DNA from: Closterium sp. NIES-65
Lineage: Eukaryota; Streptophyta; Zygnematophyceae; Desmidiales; Closteriaceae
NCBI GenBank assembly: GCA_948144175.1
Contig: CANXME010001992.1
Span: 124,001-188,000, forward strand
DNA length: 64,000 nt
Reading direction: 5' to 3'
Shown: piece by piece, positions 41,114 to 50,015 of the stretch
Layout of the letters: each line of letters begins with the position of its first letter
Position numbering within the stretch: position 1 is the first letter of the stretch
The notes under the pieces: model-generated
The model's database searches: none
What the model saw: only the letters and a program-made list of their open reading frames with translations
What the model was told of the DNA's origin: nothing
Position numbers and translations under genes: made by a program

Positions 41114-41676
41114 GGTGGGGCCGCGACTGCGGCAGAAGGCTCCGCGTCAGCTACTGCAGGGCAGAGCCGCGACGGCAGTAGGAGGCTCCACGGCAGCTGA
41201 TGCAGGGCAGGGCCGCGACTGTAGTAGGGCGCTCCGTGGCAGCTGCTGCAGGAGCGACGGTGGCAGTTAGGCAGGGGTGGCGTCCTGGGGCAGCCGCGGC
41301 GCGCGTGCTGCAGACGCGGCGCGCGGGGCTCCAGCGCGACGCACTAAACCCTAAACGCGGCGCGCGGGGCTGCAGCGCGACGCGCGGGGCTGCAGCGAGA
41401 CGCGCGGGGCTGCAGCGCGACGCGCAGGCAGCGGGCGCGATGCGCAGGGCCCAGCGCGACGCGCGGGCAGCGGACGCGACGCGCGGGGCTGCAGTGCGAC
41501 GCGCGGGCTGCGGACGCGACGCACGGGGCTGCAGCGCGACGCGCGGGCAGCGGGCGCGTCGCGTGGGGCAGCGAGCTGGCCTGACGGGCCGGCTGGGGCG
41601 GCTCGCTGGCCTGACGGGCCTGCAGGGGCGGCTAGCGGGCCTGACGGGCCTGCAGGGGCGGCTAGCGGGCCTGACG
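41114..41676 (-). repeat. E6 leader: GC-rich tandem repeats (left part)
   Basis: It contains GCGCGACGCGCGGGGCTGCA-type units (about 41290-41560) and a ~30-bp unit GGGCCTGACGGGCCTGCAGG (about 41575-41676). The second array continues across E4 at 49327-49460, showing where E4 entered. No protein domain was recognised. Confidence 0.75.
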
Positions 41677-41810
41677 TGTCAAGGTGAGAGAGGAATGATG
41701 TCGACTAGTTTGGGGCATGGGGTACAAAAGTGACGAGAGAAAAGTTGTACCCCCTAAGAAACACCCCTACAAAACCTAAACCTAAATTATATAAATCATA
41801 TAATTTGACA
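41677..41810 (-). repeat. 3' LTR of E4
   Basis: This 134-bp LTR is identical to the one at 49193-49326; the polypurine complement CACCCCCATAGG lies at 41811. Confidence 0.93.
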
Positions 41811-41973
41811 CACCCCCATAGGTGAAGTAGGGGGATAGCCAAACCTAACAGGGGTCACAAGACCAGTTCACATGCAGGTTTATAACACAGCAAGAGATAC
41901 AATGATCACATCCTAGCAAAAGTAAACATGCAGGCATATATATATATATATAGTGATCACAGTACAAGCAGGG

Positions 41974-44900
41974 TCAAGAAGTAAGCAAGTGAGGTCCAGT
42001 AGGCACAAGGCCTAGCAGAGTGCAAAAGCGTTGATGGTCAACAGGCGGAAGCGCCTTGGTGAACACATCAGCAGTGTTGGCCTCAGTGGCCACGTAACGC
42101 AGACAAAGCTGACCACGCTGCTGCAGCTCTCGAGCAAGAAAGTACCGCAGAGCAATGTGCTTCGTTCTGTGCTCCAGTCTGTGCTCCTGACACAAGGCAA
42201 TGGCAGCCTTGTTGTCGATGTACAGCACTGGAGGAGAACCACGCCGCTCTCCAAGGTCGGTCAGCAGGTAGGTCAGCCAGCGTAGCTCCTGGGCAGCCAT
42301 GGCTGTGGCGTAGATCTCAGCCTCACAACTGGAGCTGAGAACAGAAGAAGAGCGTGTAGAACGCCAGGAAACTGAGCCTGAGCCAAGGCTGAAGGTGTAA
42401 CCCTGTGACGACCGCTGAGTAGCCTGGTCGTCTGCCCAAGAAGCGTCTGAGTGCCCTGTGAGAACAGGCCGGTCTCGCCCTCCAAGCACTAGCCCCATGC
42501 CCGACGTACTGCACAAGTAGCGCAACACCCTCTTAGCTGCATCCATGTGCTCCTTCCGGTGACGGCCGGGAGCGACATAGCGTGCAAGGATGCTAAGAGG
42601 GTATGCAAGGTCAGGTCGTGTGCAGGTCATCAGGTACATGAGGCAACCCACAAGCTCTGGATACGGGCCACTCGGCTCTACGGACTCATCCGAAGGCAGA
42701 GCTGAGAGCGAGTGTCCCGTAGGCAGAGGAGTGGGCTGAGGCGAGGAGTACGTGAAGCGGAAGCGCTGAAGGACCTGCTGCACCATGTGTGACTGAGTCA
42801 GGGTGATGGTGCGCCGTGCTCTGTCCCGGGTGATCCGCAAGCCAAGGTAGCTTGTCAGTTCACCCAGGTCTGTGCACGTGTGTCTCTTCTGCAGCTCCAA
42901 CTTCACGTGGGCGAGACCAGCTCTGTCCGCTGTGGCAAAGACCAAGTCGTCGACGTACACGAGGATGTAGAACGGCGGCAGCGAGGTGTCGGTGCGTAGA
43001 AACAGCGACGGGTCAGTAGTAGAGGGAGCAAACCCAAGAGCCGCAAGTGTCGTGCTCAGTGTGTCGTGCCACTCACGCGGTGCCTGGCGGAGACCGTAGA
43101 CCGGTCGCTGAAGCCTCCACTGGGTGCCAGGGGGAACCGACCCAGTGAAGCCAGGAGGGCGGCGCAGCCAGATCTCCTCGTGCAGGCTGCCCTGCAAGAA
43201 AGCTGTGCTGAAGTCAAGAGAGTGAAGCTCGTAGTCGCGCTGAGCGGCTATGTGCAGCAGCACCCGAAGAGTAGTCATCTTCGGGGTGGGGGAGAAGGTC
43301 TGAAAGAAGTCGACTCCCTCTCGCTGACTGAAGCCCCTAGCCACGTAGCGCGCCTTGAAGACAGGCGGAGAACCCGGCGGTCGCTTCACCCTGAAAATCC
43401 ACATGCCACTGACGATGTTCGCCCCAGGAGGGGGAACCTCGTCGACGTAAGTGCCAGTGGACTTCCAGGAAGCCATCTCTGCGTCCATGGCTGTCTGCCA
43501 CTGAGAGGAGTAGGGACCCGCCATCGCCTCAGTGTAGGAGCGCGGGGTCGGGATGTCTGGTGCATCCGGGTCTCCCTCAGGGGCAACAAGCATGGACACG
43601 AGATGAGGCACAGCAGCAGCAAAGCAGTGAAACTCCTCCTGTCTGTCCTCAAGGACGTCCGTGCCAAGAGCACACTCACCCCCGACGGACGGAGGACAGG
43701 CAGACTCAGACTCAGCAACTACGCTAGCAGCGTAGTCCAGGCGACAGCGAGAAGCAAAGTCAACCAGCTCAGCGACCAGAGCAGACGCAGCAGCGGACTC
43801 AAAAGACGGGTCAGTGACGACAGTAGCGAGAAAACGCGTGACAGTGGGACTGGCAGCACGACGGGAGTCAGACTCCGGGTCAGGAAGAGTAGGCAGCGAA
43901 GACTCAGGAGGAGACGGCAGCGGGACACGCTGCGGAGCAGTGGAGGGACGCAGAGTCATGTAGTGAGTGCCCGGGACAGGAGGAGGACGCTCACACGGGG
44001 CACGACGACCGGTGCGCGCAGTACGGACAGGCGACGCTGGACGTGAGTCAGGCGCACGACGCTCAGTAAGGCCTCCCGTGGGACCAGTGTAGGGAGAGGG
44101 ACCAGGGAGAGGGGAGGCGGGCGGTAACTGTGACTGCGACTGGACTGGCGTGAGACCAAGAACCTGCTGAAGGAGCGGGACAAAGTAGGGTCGCGGCCGC
44201 GTAGCGGCTCCAGAACCAGTAGAGACAGCAGCGGCGGGGTCCTCAGCACCAGCGACAACGCCAACGTCCGGGTCCGCAGCTCCAGCAGCAGCTCCAACGC
44301 CCGGGTCCTCAGCACCAGCGACAACGCCAACGTCCGGGTCCTCAGCACCAGCAGCAGCTCCAACGCGCGGGTCCTCAGCACCAGCGACAACGCCAACGTC
44401 CGGGTCCTCAGCACCAGCGACAACGCCAGTGTCCGGGTCCGCAGCACCAGCAGCAGCTCCAACGCCCGGGTCCGCAGCACCAGTGACAACACCAGCGTCC
44501 GGGTCCGCAGCACCAGCAGCAGCTCCAACGCCCGGGTCCTCAGCACCAGCGACAACGCCAACGTCCAGGTCCTCAGCACCAGGGGCACCACTCCGGAGAC
44601 TGCAGCGCCGCGCGTACCACTCTCGGATCTGCTGAATGGGGGGGAGCTCCTGGGCAGGAGGGGAAGTACTGGGACGAGCTCCAGAAGCTCCGCTCCGGAG
44701 GCGGCAGTACTGTAGGTACCTCTCCTGCAGCTGCTGGGAGGAGAGAGCTCCTCCAGACGTAGTGCGCTCAGGCTCAACACCCCCAGACGCAGCACCCCCA
44801 GTCGCCACACCCCCAGGCTCCGCACCCCCAGGCTCAGTACCCCCAGGCTCCGCACCCCCAGGCTCGGGACTGTCAGGCTCCGCACTCTCAGGCTCAGCAC

Positions 44901-47900
44901 CTCTGGCAGGGCGGGACTCGACAGCTACCTCAACAGGGTCAACCGGGTCTACCTGGGACACACCTGAGGGAGCGGCACCCTGAGGGGGGAGGGGGTCTAC
45001 CACAGCAGCACCTGGTGCGAGGAAGAGCGGCGGTGGGGGGAGTGGGGCAGTGCGGTAGGGGAAGAGGCGGTAGAAGGGGACAGACTCGTCAAAAGTGACG
45101 TCCTGAGAGGCCAGAACCCGGCGCGAGGCGACGTGGTAAAACTGCCAGCCAGGCGCGTCGGGGACAAAGCCAAGAAAGACACAGGGAACAGCACGACGCG
45201 AGATCTTGTCCGCAGACGTATCGCGGACAAAGGCTCGGGATCCCCACACCCGGAAACGCGACGCATCACCAACCTCTCCCGTCCACCGCAGAGTCGGGGA
45301 AGTCTCCGGGAAGGAGACACGGGGCCAGAGGTTGAGCTGATGCGCTGCGTAACGGACCGCAAACGGCCACAGAAAGTGGGGAGCAGCCGCATGGGTCAGG
45401 GAGGTACGAGCGACCTCCATGACCAAGCCAATGCGGCGCTCAGCGACCCCATTCTGCTGTGGAGAGGCCGGAAGCGTGAACGACTGCTCGATGCCGTGCT
45501 CAGCACAGTAGGCTGCCAAGAGGTCGGAGGCGAACTCACCACCTCTGTCAGAGTGCAGGCGTAGGACTGGAAAGTCCGAGCGAAAGCGCTTGCCTAGCTG
45601 GAGACGGGCTCGGCTGATCCAGGGGATCAAGACATCAGGGACGTCACCCTTGCTGCGCAAGGGGAAGACCGTGGTGTAGCGCGAGTAGTCGTCGACAACT
45701 ATCAGGAAGTACCGCTCCTGACCCTGACCACGGACGCGGGCTGGGCCCCACACGTCCATGTGTAGCGTCTGCAAAGGAGCAGTCGTCGGGGGGAAGGAGG
45801 AGGAGTGGGGAGCGGCGCGCTGCCGCCCCTCAACACAGGGAATGCAGTCGGGAGCAGGTGAGGGGGGGAGGGGAGGGAGAACCCGAGGGAGACCAGAGAC
45901 AAGCTGCCGCTTGTGCATGGCACGAAGGCGCTGCACAGACGGGTGGCCAAGTCGGTGGTGCCAGAGGACAGTGTCGTGCGCCAGAGAGCGACACGAGCAG
46001 GGGGCGGACAGCTGACCTGACGCCGACGCAGACGCGGACGCAGCTACCTGAGGGGACTCAGTGGTCAGTGTGTACAGGTCCGACCCCGGCTCCCGAGTAA
46101 AGGTAGCCAGGTGGCGACCCGTCCGGGCACACGTGCAGTGGGTCACTCGCTCGTAGGCAGGGGTGGTCTGGTGAACACCCCCATCCTGTAGCTCACATCC
46201 TGCCACCAAGTTCGTAGAGAACGAGGGGAGGTAGAGACCCGACAGCGTGCCGGACGGGACTGCAGGACAAGGGAGGACAGTGGAGTGAGTCGCAACGACT
46301 GGACCCCCAGTGGGGTCAGCTAGCGAGACTGCAACCGGCTGAGCAAGAGGCTCAAGGACAGTGCGGTCACGAAAGAAGGAGCGGGAAGCACCTGAGTCAA
46401 GAGTGAAGGTGTGGAGTGCGGCGGTCGGCTCAGTACCAGGGGTGACTGGGGCTATAGCACCTAGGGCAGCAGCCTCACCAGGACCTGGGGCAGCAGACAC
46501 ACTAGCACCTAGAGCAGCAGCCTCACCCGAACCTGGGACAGCAGTCTCACAAGTACTGAGAGCGGGAGCCTGACAAGTCACAATGCCCGGGTCGGGCGGA
46601 ACACGCAGGTACTGAGCACTCTCTCCACTAATAGACATCGCATACATGGCAGTGAGAATAGCATCAAAGTCTAAAGCCCAAATATCAACACCCTTCTTTT
46701 CCAGCTCAGGCCAGTGGGGCAGCTCAGCACCCCCAGTAAACTGGGCGCGCCACGCGTCAGTAAGGCGCTGGTAGCAGCGCTGCGTGGGGTGCGGCCTCCC
46801 ACACGGCAGGCCCTTGCGGTCACCAGTGCGGTGGACGTACGTGCAAGTGGAACCACGCTGTGCGTACCACTCACGGGCGGCCTGGAGGGTCGGGGCGTGC
46901 TGCTGACCCTGGCCACCACCAGCGTCTCCACGACCACCACCGCCACCGCCACCGCCTCGGCCACCTCCACCCCTGCCGCGACCACGACCACCACCGCCGC
47001 CGCTGCTACCGCCGCTGCCGCCACTACTCCCGCCGCCGCTGTCACCACCCCCACTGCCACCACCAGTGTCTCCAGACCCACCGCCACCCCCACTGCCGCC
47101 ACCCCCACCGCCCCCGCCTCCACCCCCACCCTTGCCCCCCCTGCTCTTGCGACGCCCGCTCGAGGCAGACGCAGCCCCGACCTTCTCAGCACCAAGGAGG
47201 TCGACAGCAGCAGCAGTGGCGACAGAGGGGAGAAGGGGGGAAGGGGAACACCCCTCAAAGAAGGGGTGGCGGGGCTCGCCACGAGAGGCACCTACGGCGA
47301 CGATGCTCGCCTCAGCTGCAAGTAGATCCTTCTCAAGGATGGCGATGGTGAGCTCAGTAGGGGAGCGAGCAAGAAGAGAGTCCCTGACTGCGCGCAGTGA
47401 GTCAGGGAGGCGGGTGACAATGTGGTAGAGCGTGAGCCAGAGCGGTGGGGGGTTGCTGGCGAGGAACTCGGCAGGCATAGCAGCGCGAAAGCGGGCCTCA
47501 CTGGTCTTAAGGTGAGTAATGAGATCGGCAACGGTCTGAAAAGAGGCCAGGTCAGGGAAGAGGTAGGGTAGGGTGAGGCGGCCTAGGGTGGCAGACGCAG
47601 GCGAGGAGTAGCGGGCAACGACGGCTGTGTACAGGTCCTGAGCAGTCTTGCACTGGCCTAAGTGCTCGCGCTCATCTAGCGGTAGCGAGTTGCGGATAGC
47701 AAAGCGAGCATGCGCGTCGCGGGTCTGCCACTGGGAGCGTAGCGTGCTGGCAGCAGAGGAGTCAGGGGCAGTAGCATGGCCGAGGGCATGATCATACAGG
47801 GAGATGTCTTCCTTGGCAGTGAGCTGTAGGAAGAGGTGGAGATCCTCAAGCCAGGTGTCAAATTTCACTGGGCGACCCTCAGCATCGAAGGCTAGGACAG

Positions 47901-47913
47901 GAGCGCTAGCCAT
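41974..47913 (-). CDS. Copia gag-pol polyprotein of E4, intact
   Basis: From ATG 47911-47913 the frame gives 1979 residues with no stop. Copia Gag domain: MASAPVLAFDAEGRPVKFDT, TWLEDLHLFL, SLYDHALG, RFAIRNSLP (residues 1-250). A Gly-rich arm is followed by AAREWYAQRG and the variant knuckle CTYVHRTG...CG..HPTQRC (about 358). Protease is LDSGAS (about 505). Integrase zinc residues are HHRLGH...CIPC; core Asp-Asp-Glu is in MDVWGP (about 717), HSDRGGEF (about 791) and AERRIG. The linker has repeats like AGAEDPDVGVV and two LREWYA-related modules. RT has YVDDLVFA (about 1654). RNase H has HSDASWADD, SSCEAEIY and ANTADVFTKAL. The frame also stays open upstream through an Ala repeat, but that part has no ATG, and the ATG chosen aligns with the start in E9. 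Confidence 0.92.
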   Translation of the reverse strand: MASAPVLAFDAEGRPVKFDTWLEDLHLFLQLTAKEDISLYDHALGHATAPDSSAASTLRSQWQTRDAHARFAIRNSLPLDEREHLGQCKTAQDLYTAVVARYSSPASATLGRLTLPYLFPDLASFQTVADLITHLKTSEARFRAAMPAEFLASNPPPLWLTLYHIVTRLPDSLRAVRDSLLARSPTELTIAILEKDLLAAEASIVAVGASRGEPRHPFFEGCSPSPLLPSVATAAAVDLLGAEKVGAASASSGRRKSRGGKGGGGGGGGGGGGSGGGGGSGDTGGGSGGGDSGGGSSGGSGGSSGGGGGRGRGRGGGGRGGGGGGGGRGDAGGGQGQQHAPTLQAAREWYAQRGSTCTYVHRTGDRKGLPCGRPHPTQRCYQRLTDAWRAQFTGGAELPHWPELEKKGVDIWALDFDAILTAMYAMSISGESAQYLRVPPDPGIVTCQAPALSTCETAVPGSGEAAALGASVSAAPGPGEAAALGAIAPVTPGTEPTAALHTFTLDSGASRSFFRDRTVLEPLAQPVAVSLADPTGGPVVATHSTVLPCPAVPSGTLSGLYLPSFSTNLVAGCELQDGGVHQTTPAYERVTHCTCARTGRHLATFTREPGSDLYTLTTESPQVAASASASASGQLSAPCSCRSLAHDTVLWHHRLGHPSVQRLRAMHKRQLVSGLPRVLPPLPPSPAPDCIPCVEGRQRAAPHSSSFPPTTAPLQTLHMDVWGPARVRGQGQERYFLIVVDDYSRYTTVFPLRSKGDVPDVLIPWISRARLQLGKRFRSDFPVLRLHSDRGGEFASDLLAAYCAEHGIEQSFTLPASPQQNGVAERRIGLVMEVARTSLTHAAAPHFLWPFAVRYAAHQLNLWPRVSFPETSPTLRWTGEVGDASRFRVWGSRAFVRDTSADKISRRAVPCVFLGFVPDAPGWQFYHVASRRVLASQDVTFDESVPFYRLFPYRTAPLPPPPLFLAPGAAVVDPLPPQGAAPSGVSQVDPVDPVEVAVESRPARGAEPESAEPDSPEPGGAEPGGTEPGGAEPGGVATGGAASGGVEPERTTSGGALSSQQLQERYLQYCRLRSGASGARPSTSPPAQELPPIQQIREWYARRCSLRSGAPGAEDLDVGVVAGAEDPGVGAAAGAADPDAGVVTGAADPGVGAAAGAADPDTGVVAGAEDPDVGVVAGAEDPRVGAAAGAEDPDVGVVAGAEDPGVGAAAGAADPDVGVVAGAEDPAAAVSTGSGAATRPRPYFVPLLQQVLGLTPVQSQSQLPPASPLPGPSPYTGPTGGLTERRAPDSRPASPVRTARTGRRAPCERPPPVPGTHYMTLRPSTAPQRVPLPSPPESSLPTLPDPESDSRRAASPTVTRFLATVVTDPSFESAAASALVAELVDFASRCRLDYAASVVAESESACPPSVGGECALGTDVLEDRQEEFHCFAAAVPHLVSMLVAPEGDPDAPDIPTPRSYTEAMAGPYSSQWQTAMDAEMASWKSTGTYVDEVPPPGANIVSGMWIFRVKRPPGSPPVFKARYVARGFSQREGVDFFQTFSPTPKMTTLRVLLHIAAQRDYELHSLDFSTAFLQGSLHEEIWLRRPPGFTGSVPPGTQWRLQRPVYGLRQAPREWHDTLSTTLAALGFAPSTTDPSLFLRTDTSLPPFYILVYVDDLVFATADRAGLAHVKLELQKRHTCTDLGELTSYLGLRITRDRARRTITLTQSHMVQQVLQRFRFTYSSPQPTPLPTGHSLSALPSDESVEPSGPYPELVGCLMYLMTCTRPDLAYPLSILARYVAPGRHRKEHMDAAKRVLRYLCSTSGMGLVLGGRDRPVLTGHSDASWADDQATQRSSQGYTFSLGSGSVSWRSTRSSSVLSSSCEAEIYATAMAAQELRWLTYLLTDLGERRGSPPVLYIDNKAAIALCQEHRLEHRTKHIALRYFLARELQQRGQLCLRYVATEANTADVFTKALPPVDHQRFCTLLGLVPTGPHLLTS

Positions 47914-49181
47914 GATAGCAGGAGGAGGAACAGTCGAAAATGGAAGGATAACAGGAACAGCAGCAGTTGGGACAGCTGCGGCAGTTGCTGCAGTTGAGTC
48001 GGCGACGGCAGCTGCTGCAGGAGGTGCGGCTGTTGCCGCTGCTGGAGATGCGGAGGCGGTCGTTGCTGGGTCGGCGGCGGCCACTGCTGCAGAGGCAGCG
48101 GCGGCTGATGCTGATGTAGCTACGGCGGCCGCTGCAGGAGATAGCGGCGGCTGCTGCTGCAGAAGATGTGGCAGCTGCTGCTGCAGTAGATGCTGCGGCG
48201 GCTGCTGGTGAAGATGCGGCAGTTGCCGCTGTAGGATGTGGCGGCGGCTGCTGCTACAGTAGATGCGGCAGATGTCGCTGCAGGAGGTGGCGGCGGCTGC
48301 TGCTGCAGAAGGTGCGGCAGCTGCTGCTGCAGGAGATGCTGCGGCGGCTGCTGCTGAAGATGCGGCAGCTGCTGCTGCAGTAGATGCTGCGGCGGCTGCT
48401 GCTGAAGATGCGGCAGCTGCTGCTGCAGTAGATGCTGCGGCGGCTGCTGATGAAGATGCGGCAGCTGCTGCTGCAGTAGATGCTGCGGCGGCTGCTGATG
48501 AAGATGCGGCAGCTGCTGCTGCAGGAGATGCTGCGGCGGCTGCTGCTGAAGATGCGGAAGGAGCCGCTGGAGAAGATGCAGCAGCTGCTGCTGTTGTAGA
48601 TGCAGCGGCGGCTGCTGCTGAAGATGCGGCAGTTGCCGCTGAAGAGGGTGCAGTAGTTGCTGCTGCTGGAAATGCAGCGGCAGTTGCTGCAGAAGAAGCG
48701 GCAGTTGCTGCTGCTGAAAATGCAGCGGCGGCTGCTGCAGACAATGCGGCCGTTGATGCTGCAGGAAATGACGCGGCGGCCGCTGCAGAAGGTGTGGCTG
48801 CGGCTGCTGCTGGAGATGCAGCGGCGGCTGCTGCAGATGGCGCGGCGGCTGCTGCTGCTGCAGCTGCAGTGGCGACCAGGCCGCAAACCGGCGGCAACAA
48901 GGCCGCGAATCGGCGGCGACGAGGCCGCGGCCGGGAGGCAGCGACGCCGCAAAAGGCGCGACAGAGTCACGACACGGCCGTGGAAAAAAAAAGGGAGGGG
49001 GGGGGAGGCCGTGAGAGAGTCGCGCGGGGCCAACAAAGGGGCCGGGAAAAACGAAGAAAGAAACGGCCGCAACTGGCCGTCGAGGAGAAAGCGCCCGTGG
49101 CGCGACTAGGGGAAACGCAAAGCGCGCTCCGGGCAGAAAAAAATTTCTTAAACGTGGTGGGCCCTTCCTAGGAACCTTCCT
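47914..49181 (-). other. E4 leader with GCN (poly-Ala) repeat
   Basis: From about 47950 to 48880 the sequence is a tandem array of GCTGCTGCN and related units that encodes runs of Ala with Ser, Pro and Thr, in frame with gag and open back to a stop near 48967. Near the primer-binding site are a short hairpin and the box GGGCCCACC shared with other copias. The poly-Ala stretch would be translated only from a non-ATG start. Confidence 0.65.
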
Positions 49182-49192
49182 GCTCTATACCA
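49182..49192 (-). other. Primer-binding site of E4 (one-base-deleted variant)
   Basis: It reads TGGTATAGAGC on the minus strand next to the LTR, lacking the C of the usual TGGTATCAGAGC. Confidence 0.75.
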
Positions 49193-49326
49193 TGTCAAGG
49201 TGAGAGAGGAATGATGTCGACTAGTTTGGGGCATGGGGTACAAAAGTGACGAGAGAAAAGTTGTACCCCCTAAGAAACACCCCTACAAAACCTAAACCTA
49301 AATTATATAAATCATATAATTTGACA
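49193..49326 (-). repeat. 5' LTR of E4
   Basis: This 134-bp LTR is identical to the 3' copy and is followed by the duplication TGACG. Confidence 0.93.
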
Positions 49327-49657
49327 TGACGGGCCTGCAGGGGCGGCTAGCAGGCTTGACGGGCCTGCAAGGGTGGCGCTCCGGCCTGACGGGCCTGCAG
49401 GGGCGGCTCGCGGGCCTGACGGGCTTGCAGGGCGGCGCACGGGCCTGACGAGTCTGCAGGGGCGGCGCGCGGGTCTTATGGGCCTGCAGGGACGGCGCGC
49501 TGGCCTAGGGCAGCAGTAGGCAGCGCGAGGGCTGCAGGACGGCGCGCGCAGCGCACCACGTCACAAGGCGAGGCAGGCAGGCAGGCAGGCGCACGTGGGG
49601 TAGCGTGGTAATCGCAACGGTAGGTGGGCCCGAAAAAAAAACGGTCCTACGGACCTA
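49327..49657 (-). repeat. E6 leader: GC-rich tandem repeats (right part)
   Basis: The ~30-bp GGGCCTGCAGGGGCGGC units continue from 41575-41676 on the other side of E4. Near the primer-binding site lie the hairpin GGTCC-TAC-GGACC (49643-49655), an A-run on the plus strand and the box GGTGGGCCC. Confidence 0.72.
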
Positions 49658-49750
49658 GTGTTTTGATACCATGTCAGAATCTAGCAGCAGGAATGAGTGC
49701 ATTGAACAGAGATGTGGGTACATATGCTAACCCTAATTTGGGTTGTACCC
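49658..49750 (-). repeat. Primer-binding site and truncated 5' LTR of E6
   Basis: 49658-49671 reads TGGTATCAAAACAC on the minus strand. 49672-49750 matches the first 79 bp (plus reading) of the LTR at 34943, then jumps to gypsy sequence; the remaining 55 bp are deleted. Confidence 0.85.
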
Positions 49751-49975
49751 CAGCATGACAAGACCACCAACTGAACCAATCATCACCCCCGAGAAAATCC
49801 TTAGTCACAGAGTTCGCGACCCTCGAGGAGCCCGAAAAATCGAGTTCTTACTCCGCTGGAAGGACCGTACACCCACCGAAGACAATTGGGTTCCCCTGGA
49901 CAGAATCGAAAACCTCCCCGTCCTCACCGAGTATCTGCGCAGCCGAAATTTCAGGGATGTACACGCACTTTCGTA
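49751..49975 (+). pseudogene. Gypsy chromodomain (E5)
   Basis: The frame reads PEKILSHRVRDPRGARKIEF, LLRWKDRTPTEDNWVPLDRI and a final NFRDVHALS before TAA (49974-49976). The Trp-containing LLRW and DNWVP segments are those of a chromodomain. It is the C-terminal end of the E5 pol; everything between Gag and this point was lost at the E6 junction. Confidence 0.85.
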
Positions 49976-49990
49976 AGGAGGACCTCCTTA

Positions 49991-50012
49991 GGGGGGGGGG
50001 GGGGGGGGGGGG
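49991..50012 (+). other. G22 tract at the polypurine tract of E5
   Basis: Twenty-two consecutive G bases lie just before the 3' LTR, at the position of the polypurine tract used to prime plus-strand DNA. E2 has a shorter GGGAGGGGGG there. Confidence 0.85.
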
Positions 50013-50015
50013 TAG

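Larger units (their letters stand above)
41677..49326 (-). mobile_element. E4: full-length, apparently intact copia element
   Basis: This minus-strand element of 7650 bp has 134-bp LTRs (41677-41810, 49193-49326) that are identical in every base as I read them. The target-site duplication is TGACG (41672-41676, 49327-49331). The primer-binding site, leader, one unbroken gag-pol frame, 3' untranslated region and polypurine tract are all present. It is the best candidate in the window for an active element. Confidence 0.94.
34943..49750 (-). mobile_element. E6: decayed copia element, split by E4
   Basis: This minus-strand copia has its 3' LTR at 34943-35076 and a truncated 5' LTR at 49672-49750, with a primer-binding site at 49658-49671. 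The coding part is 35303-41113; the leader is 41114-41676 and 49327-49657, separated by E4. The right end is missing about 55 bp of LTR, and the deletion extends into the gypsy, so no target-site duplication remains. It resembles E4 in integrase and E8 in Gag. Confidence 0.83.

Noticed and set aside
43066..44046. 326-codon plus-strand open frame
   Set aside because: It lies exactly opposite the E4 RT/linker coding sequence and has no domain of its own; similar mirror frames occur opposite E6 (36128-36904) and E9.
48263..49171. Plus-strand Ala-rich open frame over the E4 leader
   Set aside because: GCN repeats encode Ala on one strand and Ala/Ser/Cys on the other, so open frames arise on both strands by composition.
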